Shown one piece after another: positions 23,915-36,509 of a stretch of DNA of 64,000 bases. Below the pieces are notes generated by a model. The model ran no database searches, was not told the DNA's origin, and saw nothing but the letters and a program-made list of their open reading frames with translations. Source of the DNA: Nymphaea colorata (lineage: Eukaryota; Streptophyta; Magnoliopsida; Nymphaeales; Nymphaeaceae); the NCBI RefSeq assembly GCF_008831285.2, contig NC_045151.1, forward strand, positions 11,954,571-12,018,570, given 5' to 3'. A program made the translations under genes and the position numbers. How positions within the stretch are numbered: the stretch's first letter is position 1; each line of letters opens with the position of its first letter.

Positions 23915-26700
23915 TCTTAAGTTTTACATGTGCAGAATCTTTCTCTTTCCCCAGGGGGCTCACTGTAGCTGGTTGGATTAATGAGCAGGTAGAAGGGGTA
24001 TCATCAGCCGCGCGCATAAAGTTTCTAAGGAAAGTTGGGATTCTCTCTCTCTCTCCTCTTAGCAAGAAAGTGCAATGACTTAGGGGGACATCATGGCGTC
24101 AAATTGCCACCACAAGCATCTTTACCTCGCAAACTTGATCCACAACATGAAGCCGGACTTGGTTGCTACCATTGAAAATAAGATGGAGACTGCATCACTC
24201 GCATATATTCATTTGGAGGAGGGTGCTTGATGCCTTCAAGTTAGTAGAAGGATTTTGTGGGTGCATTTTAGCAAGATGCTTCTCGTAGTCCACATGTCCA
24301 CATAAAAGGCACGATTTCTCATTGTTCATCCAATATCAATTCCTTCACGGCCGTATTTTCTTTTGCTTGTGGCCCTTGCAACATCCCCTCTCATGCACCA
24401 TCTTGAAACCATATTTTGACATTATTTGCCCATATTCCACACGAGTTTTTTGTTAATGAACACGACAAAGGGAAGAAGGGCAGAAATCACACAAGAACAT
24501 AACGTGGTTCGGCGTTGCCTGCATCCATGGTAGAAAGGAACCTCACGCTCTGCCTACTATTTTTATTAATCTCTTACTCTCTCACACCTTACAATGACGA
24601 ACACATAAGATCTCCTTTTAAACAACAAGAAAATCCTGAAAAGATGGGATATACAAGAACATGGTTGGCAGCAACAAAATACGAAAACCAAATCTGGAGC
24701 AGCTACAGATCAGCTTTGTCTTTTATGGTTGATCAGCACTTCCAAGTCATCCTGCACTTAGACAAACAATAACGTGGTCCAAGAAGTAAACCCAACCATG
24801 TCTCAAGGCTGTAGATCAGTTTAGTCAACACTATCCTTTCATGAATTGTTCCACACATCTTAGTTCGCTCTCTTACTGAAATGGTCGACCAACCTCATAG
24901 GGGAACTTGGAGTACTAATTTTCTCATATCAACATACTAGCTCAATAATATTGATGATCTTCGTCTTCATTTAGCATCCTATCTTACTATTCTTCTCATG
25001 CCTTGAAAGGATTCATTTTCACCCTTAAGCAATTTCAAGATCAAAATATGCCATGGACAAGTTTTAACAGCTTGTGTAAAAATCACTTTATGCATGGTTT
25101 TAGTCAAAAAAACTTACCTTGCAATCCAACGCCCATTAGTTCACTAGTTTCCAGTCACCTTACCATGACTTCTAATTTAGTTGATGTGATGTAAAGTTAA
25201 AACCCAAAACACTCTTAAGAAATTGGGGTTTTAGCTGGCTAATTGCTGCACCCTTTACAATCAGCTGAAGAAGCAACTGAGCACCTTTCTTCAACTTGTG
25301 ATGTGATACAACATTTGATTCGACAAACTTAGGCTTACCGTGAACCTTTCTAAACTTGGGCCCTTCCCACCTGAGAAGCAACAAAAGTGGATATTGTTCA
25401 TGTGGAGGAACTCGAAGGTAGGGGCCAACAAAGGCCTTGGCCCACCTCAAATTTTTTTAAATTTAAAAGTTTGCATGTACAAGTTAAAAAAATCTAGTTT
25501 AACCAATGTAAAAAATTTGAAAAATTACATTTCAGCCAATGTTAAAATTTTGAAACTATAGTTTGGTGCCTATAACAAAAAACTCTTGGTTCCACCCCTA
25601 CTCTGATTCAGGGTTTGTGGAATGCCATCACATACCATGTAAGTGATCTAAATCTCCCCTGAATGGGTAGTTAGATATCTCATGATAATGCAGCATGCAA
25701 TTTCTTTTTCCACTAAAATGTTAACACAGTTTTTTCTTCATTTAACTAATGAGATTTGAACCGCTACAAATAAACCACACCAATACATTGTAATATGCAA
25801 TTTATTTTACCACTAAAATGTTAACACATACTTTTCTTCTAATCTGATGAGATTTGAACCGCGACATCAAAATATAACATACAAGTTGGCAATTCTAAGG
25901 CTACAAACTGTGTAAATAAAAGGGGTCTAGTAAACATATCAAAATGACAACACCATGGTGACCATGGTGCTGCATATACACCTCTAAATTACAACTGAAT
26001 ATTACATTAAAGGATTACTTATGTTTCTCCACAGAGGAACAACAGTGAGTTACTCACATATGCATATTTACATCGATATTCAAAGTTGACACACCATTTG
26101 TGCACTCTGTTAATTCTTCATAATGGGTTCATGCAATGCTAACTTTATCATCATGTACACATAATTCCTTTCGTGCATCCTCCAATTTGTTAAGTAGAAA
26201 ATGCAATTTGTCTTTCTTCAACACATGTGAACCATCCAGTTTACGATGCCATCGAAAAAAATGACAAAACTTTGATGCTGGTATGAGAGAGTCCCACAAC
26301 TAGTCCACATAATTTATGAACACAATTACTAATTTCAATAATATAGACAACATTACTTGCATAACTTTTACACCTGTAAAAAGGCCTCCTTACATTTGAA
26401 CCATATGTTACTATACAAATTTGTGAAAGAGATCCACAATTACATCGACAGGCTGAGTAAGCAGACGTCCCTAGCATTGCACCTGCCATTCAATAACATC
26501 AAGGTCAAATAACAAATTAAAATGTAGCATTCATATAATCAAATAATGCATCCAAACAACAATTATCGATCTCAAATCAAATTGGATTGAGAAGTCTTTA
26601 GTATGGTTTATTTGTTAGCATCCAACATCACCTTCTGAGTTTCAAGTGTTTATGAAAATTGCCATCTAATATGATTTTCAACTATTGTTCAAGCTGTCAT
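23915..26700. other. Intergenic, repeat-derived stretch
   Basis: No gene is supported. Around 24440-24900 the sequence contains ACATAACGTGGTTCGGCG followed by a region of Ser/Thr-rich frames; this resembles antisense remnants of plant copia LTRs, which often carry ACGTGGTTCGGC. At 25430-25605 an AT-rich segment ends in a GGTTCCACCCCTACTCTG-like word, a diverged reverse form of the CAGTGGCGGAACC end. The rest is AT-rich unique-looking DNA. Confidence 0.45.
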
Positions 26701-29700
26701 TGTCACACCCCAACCTTTTGATCCTCAAACAAATTTTTTTTTTTCTAAACATAAAGCATTAAAGTGCGGCGACACAACAATTCAAAAAGAAGGGATCCAT
26801 ACCATTAGAAACAATGGGGCAAACTTTCATTTATATAACAATTTCAGTTCATACAAAATTATATCAATGTATATGACAAAAATACCTCAAACCATATGAT
26901 TGATACCTAACAAAAACAAGACATCAATATAACCTAAAACACGGTGCACCGGTACTACAAAAGACCCAAAACCTCCCCAGTAGGATGTGAATGAAGCCAT
27001 CTGATCAACCTGCTGCCCTGGATCCGCCAAAACTGAAAAATGAAACAACTGAAAGCTTAGTCTTTGCAGTATGGTAACAAGCCAGGAAAATCCCTAACCC
27101 TTTTAGGTAGGGCTCAAATATGAGATAATACAATCATAAAAACAAATCATCATCATACGATGACAGGGCATAGTCAAACCAGTTGCCAAGAAGGCCCCGC
27201 ACATAGACCACGACATGTAAAGGCCACTCACTGGCCACTATAACACGTTTACAATTCACATGCAACTTGCAAGGCATGCATAAACATATCATTCTCATTC
27301 ATTTCATTTACAAGCACATCATTCATATTCATTCCATTCATATTCTTTTCCTTTTCATTAACTTCAGTGAATTGACTGTTCCTGTGGGTGCAAACATAGG
27401 CACGTGCACACCCGAGCGGGCCTACAGCCGGGAGACAACTCCCGTGGTGGCCCATAACAGTATGGATTCATTCCTACTACAGTGGTAGAGCACTCATCTA
27501 TGGATGTGTGAATTCCAAGGAGAGATAATCTGTCTTCTCTAGAACACCCAGGTTAAAAAGGCGGGAGCCCAACGCTCTAAGCACATCATATAACAGTACC
27601 CTGAAGTCTTGCACCGCCTGCGTTCCAAACAGGCGAGACCAGTGACGAAGGCGGGACAACTCCCAAACAGATAGCCACATCTCACTGGTCTCTCATCTCT
27701 TATTCTTTCATTCTTATCATTATAATTGTACATTCACGAAATGACTGACTAGCTCATGAGGTTGGTTCACTTCACGAGTGTACCCACACTTCCAATTGCT
27801 TCCACACGAGGGCCACATATATCATTAACATTCTTGGCTATATGTCATACAACATGAGTACAACTACCATCTAATTTCAATCAATTACATTATTGCCCAT
27901 GGCAAGACATGTGCTACACATCACAACATTTACAATCACACACACATCAGTCACATCTTTCAAAACTTCACCAAACCACGGAGAGTAGTTTCAATCCGTG
28001 ATTGGCTCATAGCTGTCCTAGGCAATTATCATTCTATGATTATTTCTAATGCACAATTGGGGTCGAGGAGATGCTCGACTCGATACCCCCACCTCATCTG
28101 TCCTAAGCAGTTATCAGTTCTAACATTCACATGCAAATGCGTAATAGTTTTCAAAACAAGTTTCTAATAACTTCTCAAACAAAACTCATCACATAACAAA
28201 TCATTCGCATGCATACATACATTCACTCACAAACAATCATTCAATCACATCACAATCGTAGGATCCCATGATCCCAAACACACACATTCAGATGTTGGCT
28301 TCAGGCAGAGATTTGCTTGGAATGTCGCCATACCTGTCGGGCATCTACAAAACACCCAAAACACCTCAAGTTTCACGTCTGATCACTCAAGGTCTATGGG
28401 ACATACCCGGTGTACCTGCAAACATACACAGTAGTAAATGACTAAATTCTCTATTGGTTTAGATCCACAATCAAAACAAATAAAAAAAAATATTGAGGTA
28501 TGTCATTATCTCAAGAGGGTATCGACGGGTAGTGTCGACCTACAAAGCCCTCAAAAAGGTCTCTTCCCAACTCTTTGAAGTTGTGACTAAACATCTAAAC
28601 TCAAAGCTTTGATCAAACTATCACTAACACATTCTCAATTGCTTTTTTTAGTTGAAGCGTCTTCCTAATAATACACCCAACTTACATATTTTTCTCCAAC
28701 TAACACTGCAATACGCCCACTGACAATAGCATGCGCCACATGCTCACTAAAATGATTCTAAATCTTCTCACCTACATCAAAATCTCTACCATGTTTCCAA
28801 ATAGCTTCGAAAATCAACACCTCAAGCTTAAAAGATCATTATAGAAATGAATCAGTGTTTCCCCAACATAATCCTAAACTTTCTCCAAAAGCAAAGTCAC
28901 TAACATGCATCCCAAATCATCAATTCTAAATTCTAGCATGCTCAAACAATAATTATACGTGTTCCAACAGAAAACACATAACAATCTAAGCTCGATTAGG
29001 CCTTGTTCACCCCAATTTTAGAGGCAAAACTGTTGCAATGATCTTGGCAGCCACCTCAAGTGTTCGATCAAGTGCCAATGCCCAAGATTGTTTGTCGTCG
29101 TCGCCAACCACACGACCTACTTACTGGTAAGAGGGGGAAGACAGACTTTCCTAGCTGTAATCCATTCAAACAGCAATAGGTATGATAAGAATCAACAAAA
29201 GGGATATGAGAATCGAGGTCTGCCATGAGAAGGAGGCAGTCTACAAAGCAAATAAAAAGGGGGTTCGGCTGAGGGAGAAAGGACTAGTGGAAGGGAGAAA
29301 GAGCACATAAATGTTCAGTTGAGGGTGAGAGAGAGAGAGTGAGAGCATGGGTGAGGGAGTGAGATAGCACGAGCGGGAGAGTGGAAGAGTGGCAAGGGAG
29401 AGAAAAGTGGGTAGAGAGGGTTCGGACAGAGGGGAGAGGCCGACGGAGAGGGAGGGAGAAAATGCAGAGAAGGAGAGCATGAAGAAAGGGAGTGCAGCAA
29501 AGAGAGAGCGTGCAAAGATGTGTGGGAGGAAGAGGGAGAGCATGCGAGGAGATAGAGAACGTTGCAGAGAGGGGAGGATGTGCAGGAGGGACAGGGAGGG
29601 GAGAGATAGACAAAGAGGGCGAGAGAGCTTACCAGCACGCTGCCGCCACCGTCGATCCAGCTACCGCCACTACCACACCGTCTGCCCTCTTCCTCTTTGT

Positions 29701-29853
29701 TGCGGTCGTAGCAGAGGAAGAGTCGAAGAAGAAGAAGACGCTGAAGAAGGCCAGGGAGAAAAGCTCCCTCGCGTGACGGGCTCCCTTTCACGTGTGGAGC
29801 TCAGGTCTGAATCTGGACCCGATCCGACCTGCTGCAAAAAGTCAAGCGTTATA
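26701..29853. mobile_element. Candidate solo LTR of a long-LTR Gypsy-type retrotransposon
   Basis: The segment starts TGTCACACCCCAACCTTTTG, a start typical of long plant Ty3/gypsy LTRs, and ends AAGTCAAGCGTTATA. The 5-bp sequence GTCAT directly precedes it (26696-26700) and directly follows it (29854-29858), as expected of an LTR target duplication. The terminal CA expected of an LTR is TA here, explainable by a C-to-T change. The 3153-bp body contains no gag or pol motifs and ends in a GA-rich tract at about 29240-29640. The 5-bp repeat could arise by chance, so a search for a paired LTR copy elsewhere is needed. Confidence 0.5.
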
Positions 29854-30183
29854 GTCATATACCTGATGTGTGATTCATTCAATTAAAAACCAATCGAACA
29901 AACCACATCTATGAACAAAACCTTATGAAAGAAAAATAAGGAATTCATTGTACTATAGTTTATTAACTTGAATTTTTCTATCCTTCGACTCCAATCATTC
30001 ACGTATTAATTCATGAACATAAAGAAGATACTTGAGATAGTTAAGAGTTCATCTAATCTATGATGTTGATGGTTAAGAGAAGAAACAAAAGGAGAAAAAT
30101 GATGTATTTTTGTCATTAGTATTAGCTTCTTCTTTTTTATCTCAATGACCCTTATTAAATGACTAAGTGACTCTAGATAGAGT

Positions 30184-30324
<141 letters not shown>

Positions 30325-31316
30325 CTCTACTTTTTTTACCAACAGCAACCTCTCCGTCTGTTTTTTTATTTTTTTAAAAGAAGGCATGGGGAGGCCATTG
30401 CCTGCACCTCCCACCCGTTGCCTGTAGAGCATCCATCGACAAGAGGCAGGCAGCGAGAGGCCGCTGCTAGGCGGGGGAGGCAACGACCTCCCCTTTTTTT
30501 TTTTTTTTTTTTTTAATGGGGAGGGGATGGCCGCCACCAACCAAAGGGAGGCTATGACCTCTCCGCCCCCTTTTTTCAAAAAAAAAAGGGGGTTAAGAGG
30601 AAAGGGGTGGTCATTGCCTCCCCATCGAGGGTGGCAACCTCCCTCTGGTCTTTAAAGCGTGCGTGAGAGAAGTCGACTTCCACCGCTACATATAGTTCCA
30701 CTAGCCTAGGTCCTTTTGCAAGTTCTTTTCTTTTTTTTTTTTCCGGAGGGGTATGATCTGGGTGACTAACGAACCACCCATCGTCTTGATGGACGGCTCC
30801 CATCATCGCCATCCATACTCGTTTTAACGTTGATGGATTGCATCAAAAGATTTTAAAGACCCTTGAAATTTGTAGATGATTCTGTATCAACAACGGCGAA
30901 AATGAACGGTCAGAAATATCTGTTCTTGGTTGTTATTGAGGGCCATTCATCATGAAGATGGATGGGGCCTAAGGACCCATTTACGGGTTTGTTATCCTTT
31001 ACAAAAAGTTCATTTTCAACTTGCCGGACCAAATGATGCATATTTTCTATTTCTAAGCACTACCAAAATCCAAAACCCTAACGGTCGAAATGAATTAAGC
31101 CAAGTGATGTAAATTTGACTCCGAAACCCTAAATTTTGCTTCATCATTTTCCCTAGTTGTCCCCCCTTTTCCCCACCCTAACGGTCCACAAAATAGTTTC
31201 AAATCAACGTCAACCACGCGTCCCTCTTCTCGAAAACTGCAAGATCTTGGCGTTTTATTCATAGAGGGCTCCAATTCACGCCCCAACGGTCACAAGATGA
31301 TCGGACGACATATAGC

Positions 31317-31322
31317 CACGTG
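31317..31322 (+). promoter_or_regulatory. G-box / ABRE-like element CACGTG
   Basis: The sequence CCACGTGTCC lies about 120 bp upstream of the ATG of the small membrane-protein gene. CACGTGTC is the classic core of ABA-responsive elements bound by bZIP factors, and CACGTG also binds bHLH factors. Position and sequence are seen; function is inferred. Confidence 0.5.
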
Positions 31323-31438
31323 TCCCCATCTCCTTTTTTGCTCTCTTTTTCAAAATCCATTCGTCACTATTGAAAAGGAAACATTTCAGGCTCCAGTCTC
31401 TCGCTACTTGCTCTCTCTCTCACGCCGACACGCAGAAA

Positions 31439-32062
31439 ATGTGTTCGTCGACAGAAGGAACGAAGTGCACAAAAGAAGCATCGAGGCCTTCCCACCCTCT
31501 GCAGCAGATTGCTGAGAGCCCTACCCACAGGCTCCTCCTCAAGCAGTGGATCAAGGAGGAGGAGCTCATCTCCCAGAGGGTCTCTTCCAAGGAGTGGCAG
31601 ATTGATGCCGCCCGCAAGGAGATCACGCAGCTCTACTGCTTCTTTTTCATCTTCCATTCCTCATTCCTGATCCTGCTGTACACCTCCGTGGACAAAATAG
31701 CACTGCCTTCTTCTTCCAGTTCTTGCCACAGGTCTTGGATCCCCACTCTTCTTTCTCTCGTCTGCTCCCTGGCGATGATATGGGCAATTAGGTACAAGAT
31801 GGATTTGGAGAGCCACACGGAGAGGCTGCTGAATAGGGAGAAGGAGGACGGGAAACTCTTGTTGCAGTGTGTGCAGGAGTTGAAGAAGAAAGGTGTGGAG
31901 TTTGATCTCTTGAAGGAGGTAGACGCGTTGAGGAGGGCCAAGAGTTTGAGGGTGGAGACCAAACCGGTCAAGAGATGGTCCTCGAGGGATTTTGTGACCC
32001 TCTTCTTCGTTGTGGTTGCTTGCTCTGTGTTGGGCATCGTCAGAGTTATCTTGTGCAGTTAG
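31439..32062 (+). CDS. Conserved plant membrane protein of unknown function, single exon
   Basis: A 207-residue protein from one uninterrupted frame. The frame stays open upstream, but 31439 is its first ATG. The N-terminus contains a polar block with HRLLLKQWIKEEELISQRV and KEWQIDAARKEITQLY (residues 30-66). This is followed by a membrane helix (about 65-82), a Ser-rich loop, a second helix (about 100-117), a charged amphipathic stretch likely to form a coiled coil (about 120-175) and a third helix at the C-terminus (about 184-205). I recall related uncharacterised plant proteins with the KEWQI..ARKEI..LY..FF pattern, but cannot name a function. Codon structure and topology look genuine. An ABRE-like CACGTGTC lies just upstream. 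It is not in an obvious functional cluster with its neighbours. Confidence 0.78.
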   Translation: MCSSTEGTKCTKEASRPSHPLQQIAESPTHRLLLKQWIKEEELISQRVSSKEWQIDAARKEITQLYCFFFIFHSSFLILLYTSVDKIALPSSSSSCHRSWIPTLLSLVCSLAMIWAIRYKMDLESHTERLLNREKEDGKLLLQCVQELKKKGVEFDLLKEVDALRRAKSLRVETKPVKRWSSRDFVTLFFVVVACSVLGIVRVILCS

Positions 32063-35000
32063 ATGTGGTGGGTATTGTGGATTTGGGGGATAGAGGCGTT
32101 TTCCGGCGTTCCAAGGAGAAGAATGATTCTCGATCACATTCTTTTCCTTTTCAATCTTTCTCAGTGACGGTGGTGATATGGGGAGATTCTTTATTCTGTA
32201 CCCTCTTTCTTTCTTTGCTCTTTGTGTGCCCGGAGGGGCAGAGCAGAACGTTTTGTTCTGCTTTTTCGGTTCTTTTGCCCACTGTGTATGAATTGAATCT
32301 CTATCACGGGACAAAATATGGGTGTTGTTGATCTCTTATGGTAAGATGAAATGAAGAGATTCAACAGGATCAACCCACACGATTAGTGTTCATCTGCTGA
32401 CATTCTTGTCGGTGAAAAATGTTTGTGAAAATGTCGCTTCCTGTACCTAAAAAAACCGGAAATGAAACTGTTCATCATTGTTAATGCATATCTCAGATAA
32501 AATCGAGATTACTGACATTCATCTGTTTTTCTCTTACCAAAATTCATCTGTTTTTCTCTTACCAACATTCCAAATAAAACCGAGAAATAATTAGTTAAAT
32601 CAACGCGTCATTCGACGACAATGGGGTCGCTTTTGTCCATTTCTTTTCGCTTTCTGTTCATTTCTTTCCCTACACTGTCTTCGTTATCATCACCAATTCT
32701 TGATCCACGTTTTTCCCTCTGAATTATGCTTAGAAAGAAGTAATTGGTTTTAACTCAAAACATCGACCTCCAAATCTCATTGCTGCCTGCCACACCGTTC
32801 TCGAGAAGGGACCATAGAATGGAACGCGCCTTCTGAACAAGTCTGCTGAAGTTAAAAGGGCTGTGTATTTTGATCGCCCTACTGTAGATTTGGTCCCATT
32901 ATTCCCACAACCGGAGAACGGTTCATGTGGAGCCTCGAGTTTCTGGTCTAGATTACTACCGCATGACCATTATTAAGGATGGTACTAGAGGGGTTCTTCA
33001 CAGATCATCTGTCCCTGGGACGTCCACTTTCTGTGAAAGGATGAGACACCATTTTGCAGGCTGTGAAGCGTAGCATGGGCGTCACCCTGAGAACCAAAAA
33101 CAAAGTCTGGGACCTTAAGAGGATGAAGGAAAGAGTGTAGGCTTCGTCTCTCATTCCAGTAGCAGGATGAAATGATCCTCTGCTCACTTGAAAGAAAGGA
33201 TCATCTGGTTTAAGATAAGGGGGAGATTCAATAAATCATTCTTATCTGGTACACTTCTTCCTGAAACGTATGGTAGAAGGGCAGGGGATATGGAGGGGAG
33301 AAGGGTAGTGGACGACCAATCATAAATTATACAAATCGTAAAAACTTAAGAAAGAATTTAACTGGCGAATCTTCAATTCTTAGATATCCCTATACACGCA
33401 CAAGCCAGTTCGATCCAATCAAAATTCGTAGTTCCTGGACCATGGAGATCACATTTGTACGATTAGGATTTTGAAGAAGAAGCTTTGGATTTTTGTGAAG
33501 TAACCGCACAAATTTTGTACAATGACGTCGAGATTGATCCTTTCTCCAATGGGCAGGCAATTTTCATGACCAAAAAATTGAATTTCGAGTAATGATGTAT
33601 TTTTCATTAAAATACTTCTCAATCAAACATGTAAATCCTCACTCTCTATACTACAGAAAACCCAAACAACTTTTTCTTACTCATTAATCAGATTAATCAC
33701 ACGCATCCCCAGCTGTCTAGGTGAAATAAATTGATAGGTCAACCAAGAGAAACTAAACTGCCAAGGACTAAAACTATTTTGAGCATCTTAATCGACACTA
33801 GGACTAGTCCCCTACCTTATTTTCAGGTTCTTTCTACTTCTTCTTAACCGAGCAGTCAAAATTATTCTCATCTTCTCTATAAAACTTCATATGGAAGAAG
33901 TCTAGCAACCACCACCTGCACATCTTCCTTCAATGTGTGATGGTGCAAAGAAAGAAAGTTGGACTAAGATGATATAGGAACATTATTAGAATGTGGATAA
34001 AAATTACATAAAGTTCTTTGTGCATGAAGGGTAAAAGGGACCAGCATGCACAAGGAACCTGAAATTCAGATTGAATGCATTACCCTGGGCTTTCTTTTTT
34101 CTTTTTTCTTTTTTTCCCCTTTTACGAAAGGTTCTCTGCCTTACCATTCTGTGATGTAGTTCTTAACTTTTTTGGCCATCGTTGAAATAAAAGCCTTCAG
34201 ACTGACAACGATTGAATACCATAACAAGAAGCTGGAACCAACAAACTTGCAGTCTTTGACTTGGCCTTGTAGAAACAATTCCCCACAAGGGTCAGTTTAC
34301 TTTGAAATCTTATAGTGGAAACCAATGTTGTGTTATTTTTGAAAAATACTACGATAATAACGAACCCAAAAAAAAAACGCAAACATATTTATCGTTTTTT
34401 TCGCGTTATTTTCTTTCTTGATTTTTCATTTTTTTCTTTTTAATGTTGATAGCATTCTGGATTCAAATTTAAATTTAAACTAAATTCTTTTTTATCATAT
34501 TAAAACTTTCTTTTAATCATTTTATCTAGTTTTATCTATGCTTGCTTGCTAGTTTCTGATTTGTTTCACTTTTACCTTTTTTAAAGTTTTTTCCAAGAAA
34601 AAACAATTTTGTCAAAAAATACCGGAAACAAACCAGGCTGTTAAAAAACCGAGATCAGTATTTATGACAATGGTTGACACACATATTTTCAATCATTCTT
34701 GGCAATACTAAAAATATAGATATGACTTCATGTAAAAAGTTACAAATAATACAATAAATCCTTATTTATTTGTTCCATAATCTGAAAAAAAGTAACTTGT
34801 TTAACGCTTATTGAATCATAAATTGAGATTTATACGTCAAGGAAACGCGTGTTTGCCATTGATTCTTAGTTTTTTCCGATTATATCCATGTAGGCAGATC
34901 TGTGAATAGAGTTTAAGAATTTCAAGCTTCAGATAAGGAGTTTCAAAACAGAAAGGAATGTTGCCAACATTTTCTTTTGAGGGGCGTTTGGATGCCCACA

Positions 35001-36509
35001 GAAAAATACCTACATGGAAGAAAGTTCTTGAAATTGGGTGGAAGATCCCATGAAGCTAAACAGAGAGAGAAAATAAATTCATGGAAAAAAGACGGGACTA
35101 ATTTGCAGAAGTACTACATAATGCAGGAACTTTTACTCATTTTGCACCATAAGTTCAAAAGATATGATATCATATTTTCAGGGAAAAAAATCATGCAAAC
35201 CAAAACCTAAAAAGATTATTCAAAGAATCTGATTGTAAAATTATATAATTCCAAAATCACTTACATATTAAATATATAAAAATTACCCATGACATATCGG
35301 GATGTGAAACCATTGTACTCGAAATTTGATATACTCTTAACCACATCCACTTTTTTAGATATTTACATATTTGGATTTGAATATGAACAAAAAAAAAAGA
35401 GCTATATTTGAATTCAAATTCAAAATCCAATTCCACAATCTAAATAATATCTCAAACTGATTCTTGCGTTAACATCTAAATATGAATCTGAATTTTGAAG
35501 TGAATCTGGCTTGTTTTCAAAATATAAAGGCATTGAATATAAGATATTCATTTAAAACTAAATTTGATCTAAATATAAATTTGAATCTGATTCAATTTTT
35601 TTAATCGGATAGTAAACTGTTTCCCATATCCAATCTGTTCCAAATCAGACACATTGACACTCATAATGATGTAGTTTAATGTAACGCAAGTCAAGGGAAT
35701 GAATGAATTGTGAGGCGTTTGTCCACGTACAGCCCCATGCATAAAGTAAGTTTGATAACAAATACAAAATAAGAATGTAATATTTATTAGTATCGAGATT
35801 GCAAGTTAAGAAACGCATCCACTTTGGCAGTGTTTCTTCACAAAAAAAAAAAAAAAAAGACTCTAGGACTCAACTAGCCTTTATTAATATGGAAATCTTT
35901 CTTAGAAAATAAAAACTGGACTAAGAATTGGGCTCAAACGTGGTTGTAAAACGAATTTTTGCCCCCAAAAAAATGTGGTAATATAGGATGGTATCAATCT
36001 GGTCAGGCGTTAAATGCACAACAGTTTATTGTATTTCTGTTACATTCTCTATCAAATTTTTATAAAGAAGAAAACCATTCATTAACTATTTATGATATAT
36101 ATATATATATATAGTTAATCATGTCATTATATCATTGAGTGAAGTTAAGGAGGCTAATGAAATCGAGGGTATTTTAGCCTTTTTGTCATATTAACCCCAA
36201 CTTAAGAAAGCGATAACCTAGTGTAATGTTATTTTTCATTAAAGGTGTAAAAGTTGTAAGGTTAGGCGAGTAATTTGTTATTATTCCAGACCTTTAGATG
36301 TCATTGTGAAAAACTCCTGAGTTAAAAAGGAAATGGTCGAAACCAATTGGTTTTGGGATACCGGTTCGGTTCTCACATGCCGGGTCCAGGTACACTCCTC
36401 CAACTCCAAGCTCCAAAACAGAAGCCCATTCCCTTTAAAGCCTTTTTTTTTTTTTCTTTTTTGGCGCCAACGTCTCACAACTCTCAAGCGACGGAGAGAC
36501 GAGAGGACG
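32063..36509. other. Intergenic stretch, no recognised gene
   Basis: The first few hundred bases are the probable 3' UTR of the membrane-protein gene. A 25-bp unit containing ATTCATCTGTTTTTCTCTTA is tandemly duplicated at 32517-32566. 32750-33250 is somewhat GC-richer but carries only short frames. 33300-36300 is strongly AT-rich, with weak inverted-repeat features at about 34320-34680. An (AT)n tract lies near 36093-36112. No gene is supported. Confidence 0.6.

Noticed and set aside
24440-24900. Copia LTR-like segment with ACGTGGTTCGGCG
   Set aside because: Neither boundary nor a target duplication could be placed; only noted within the intergenic entry.
29241-29886. Several long Arg/Glu- or Ser/Leu-rich frames on both strands
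   Set aside because: They arise from the GA-rich low-complexity tract at the end of the candidate LTR.
34320-34680. AT-rich segment with CCAATGTTGTG and reversed CCATTGTCATA ends
   Set aside because: Similar texture to the intronic segment at 39180-39600, but no target duplication and low-complexity content; not enough to call.
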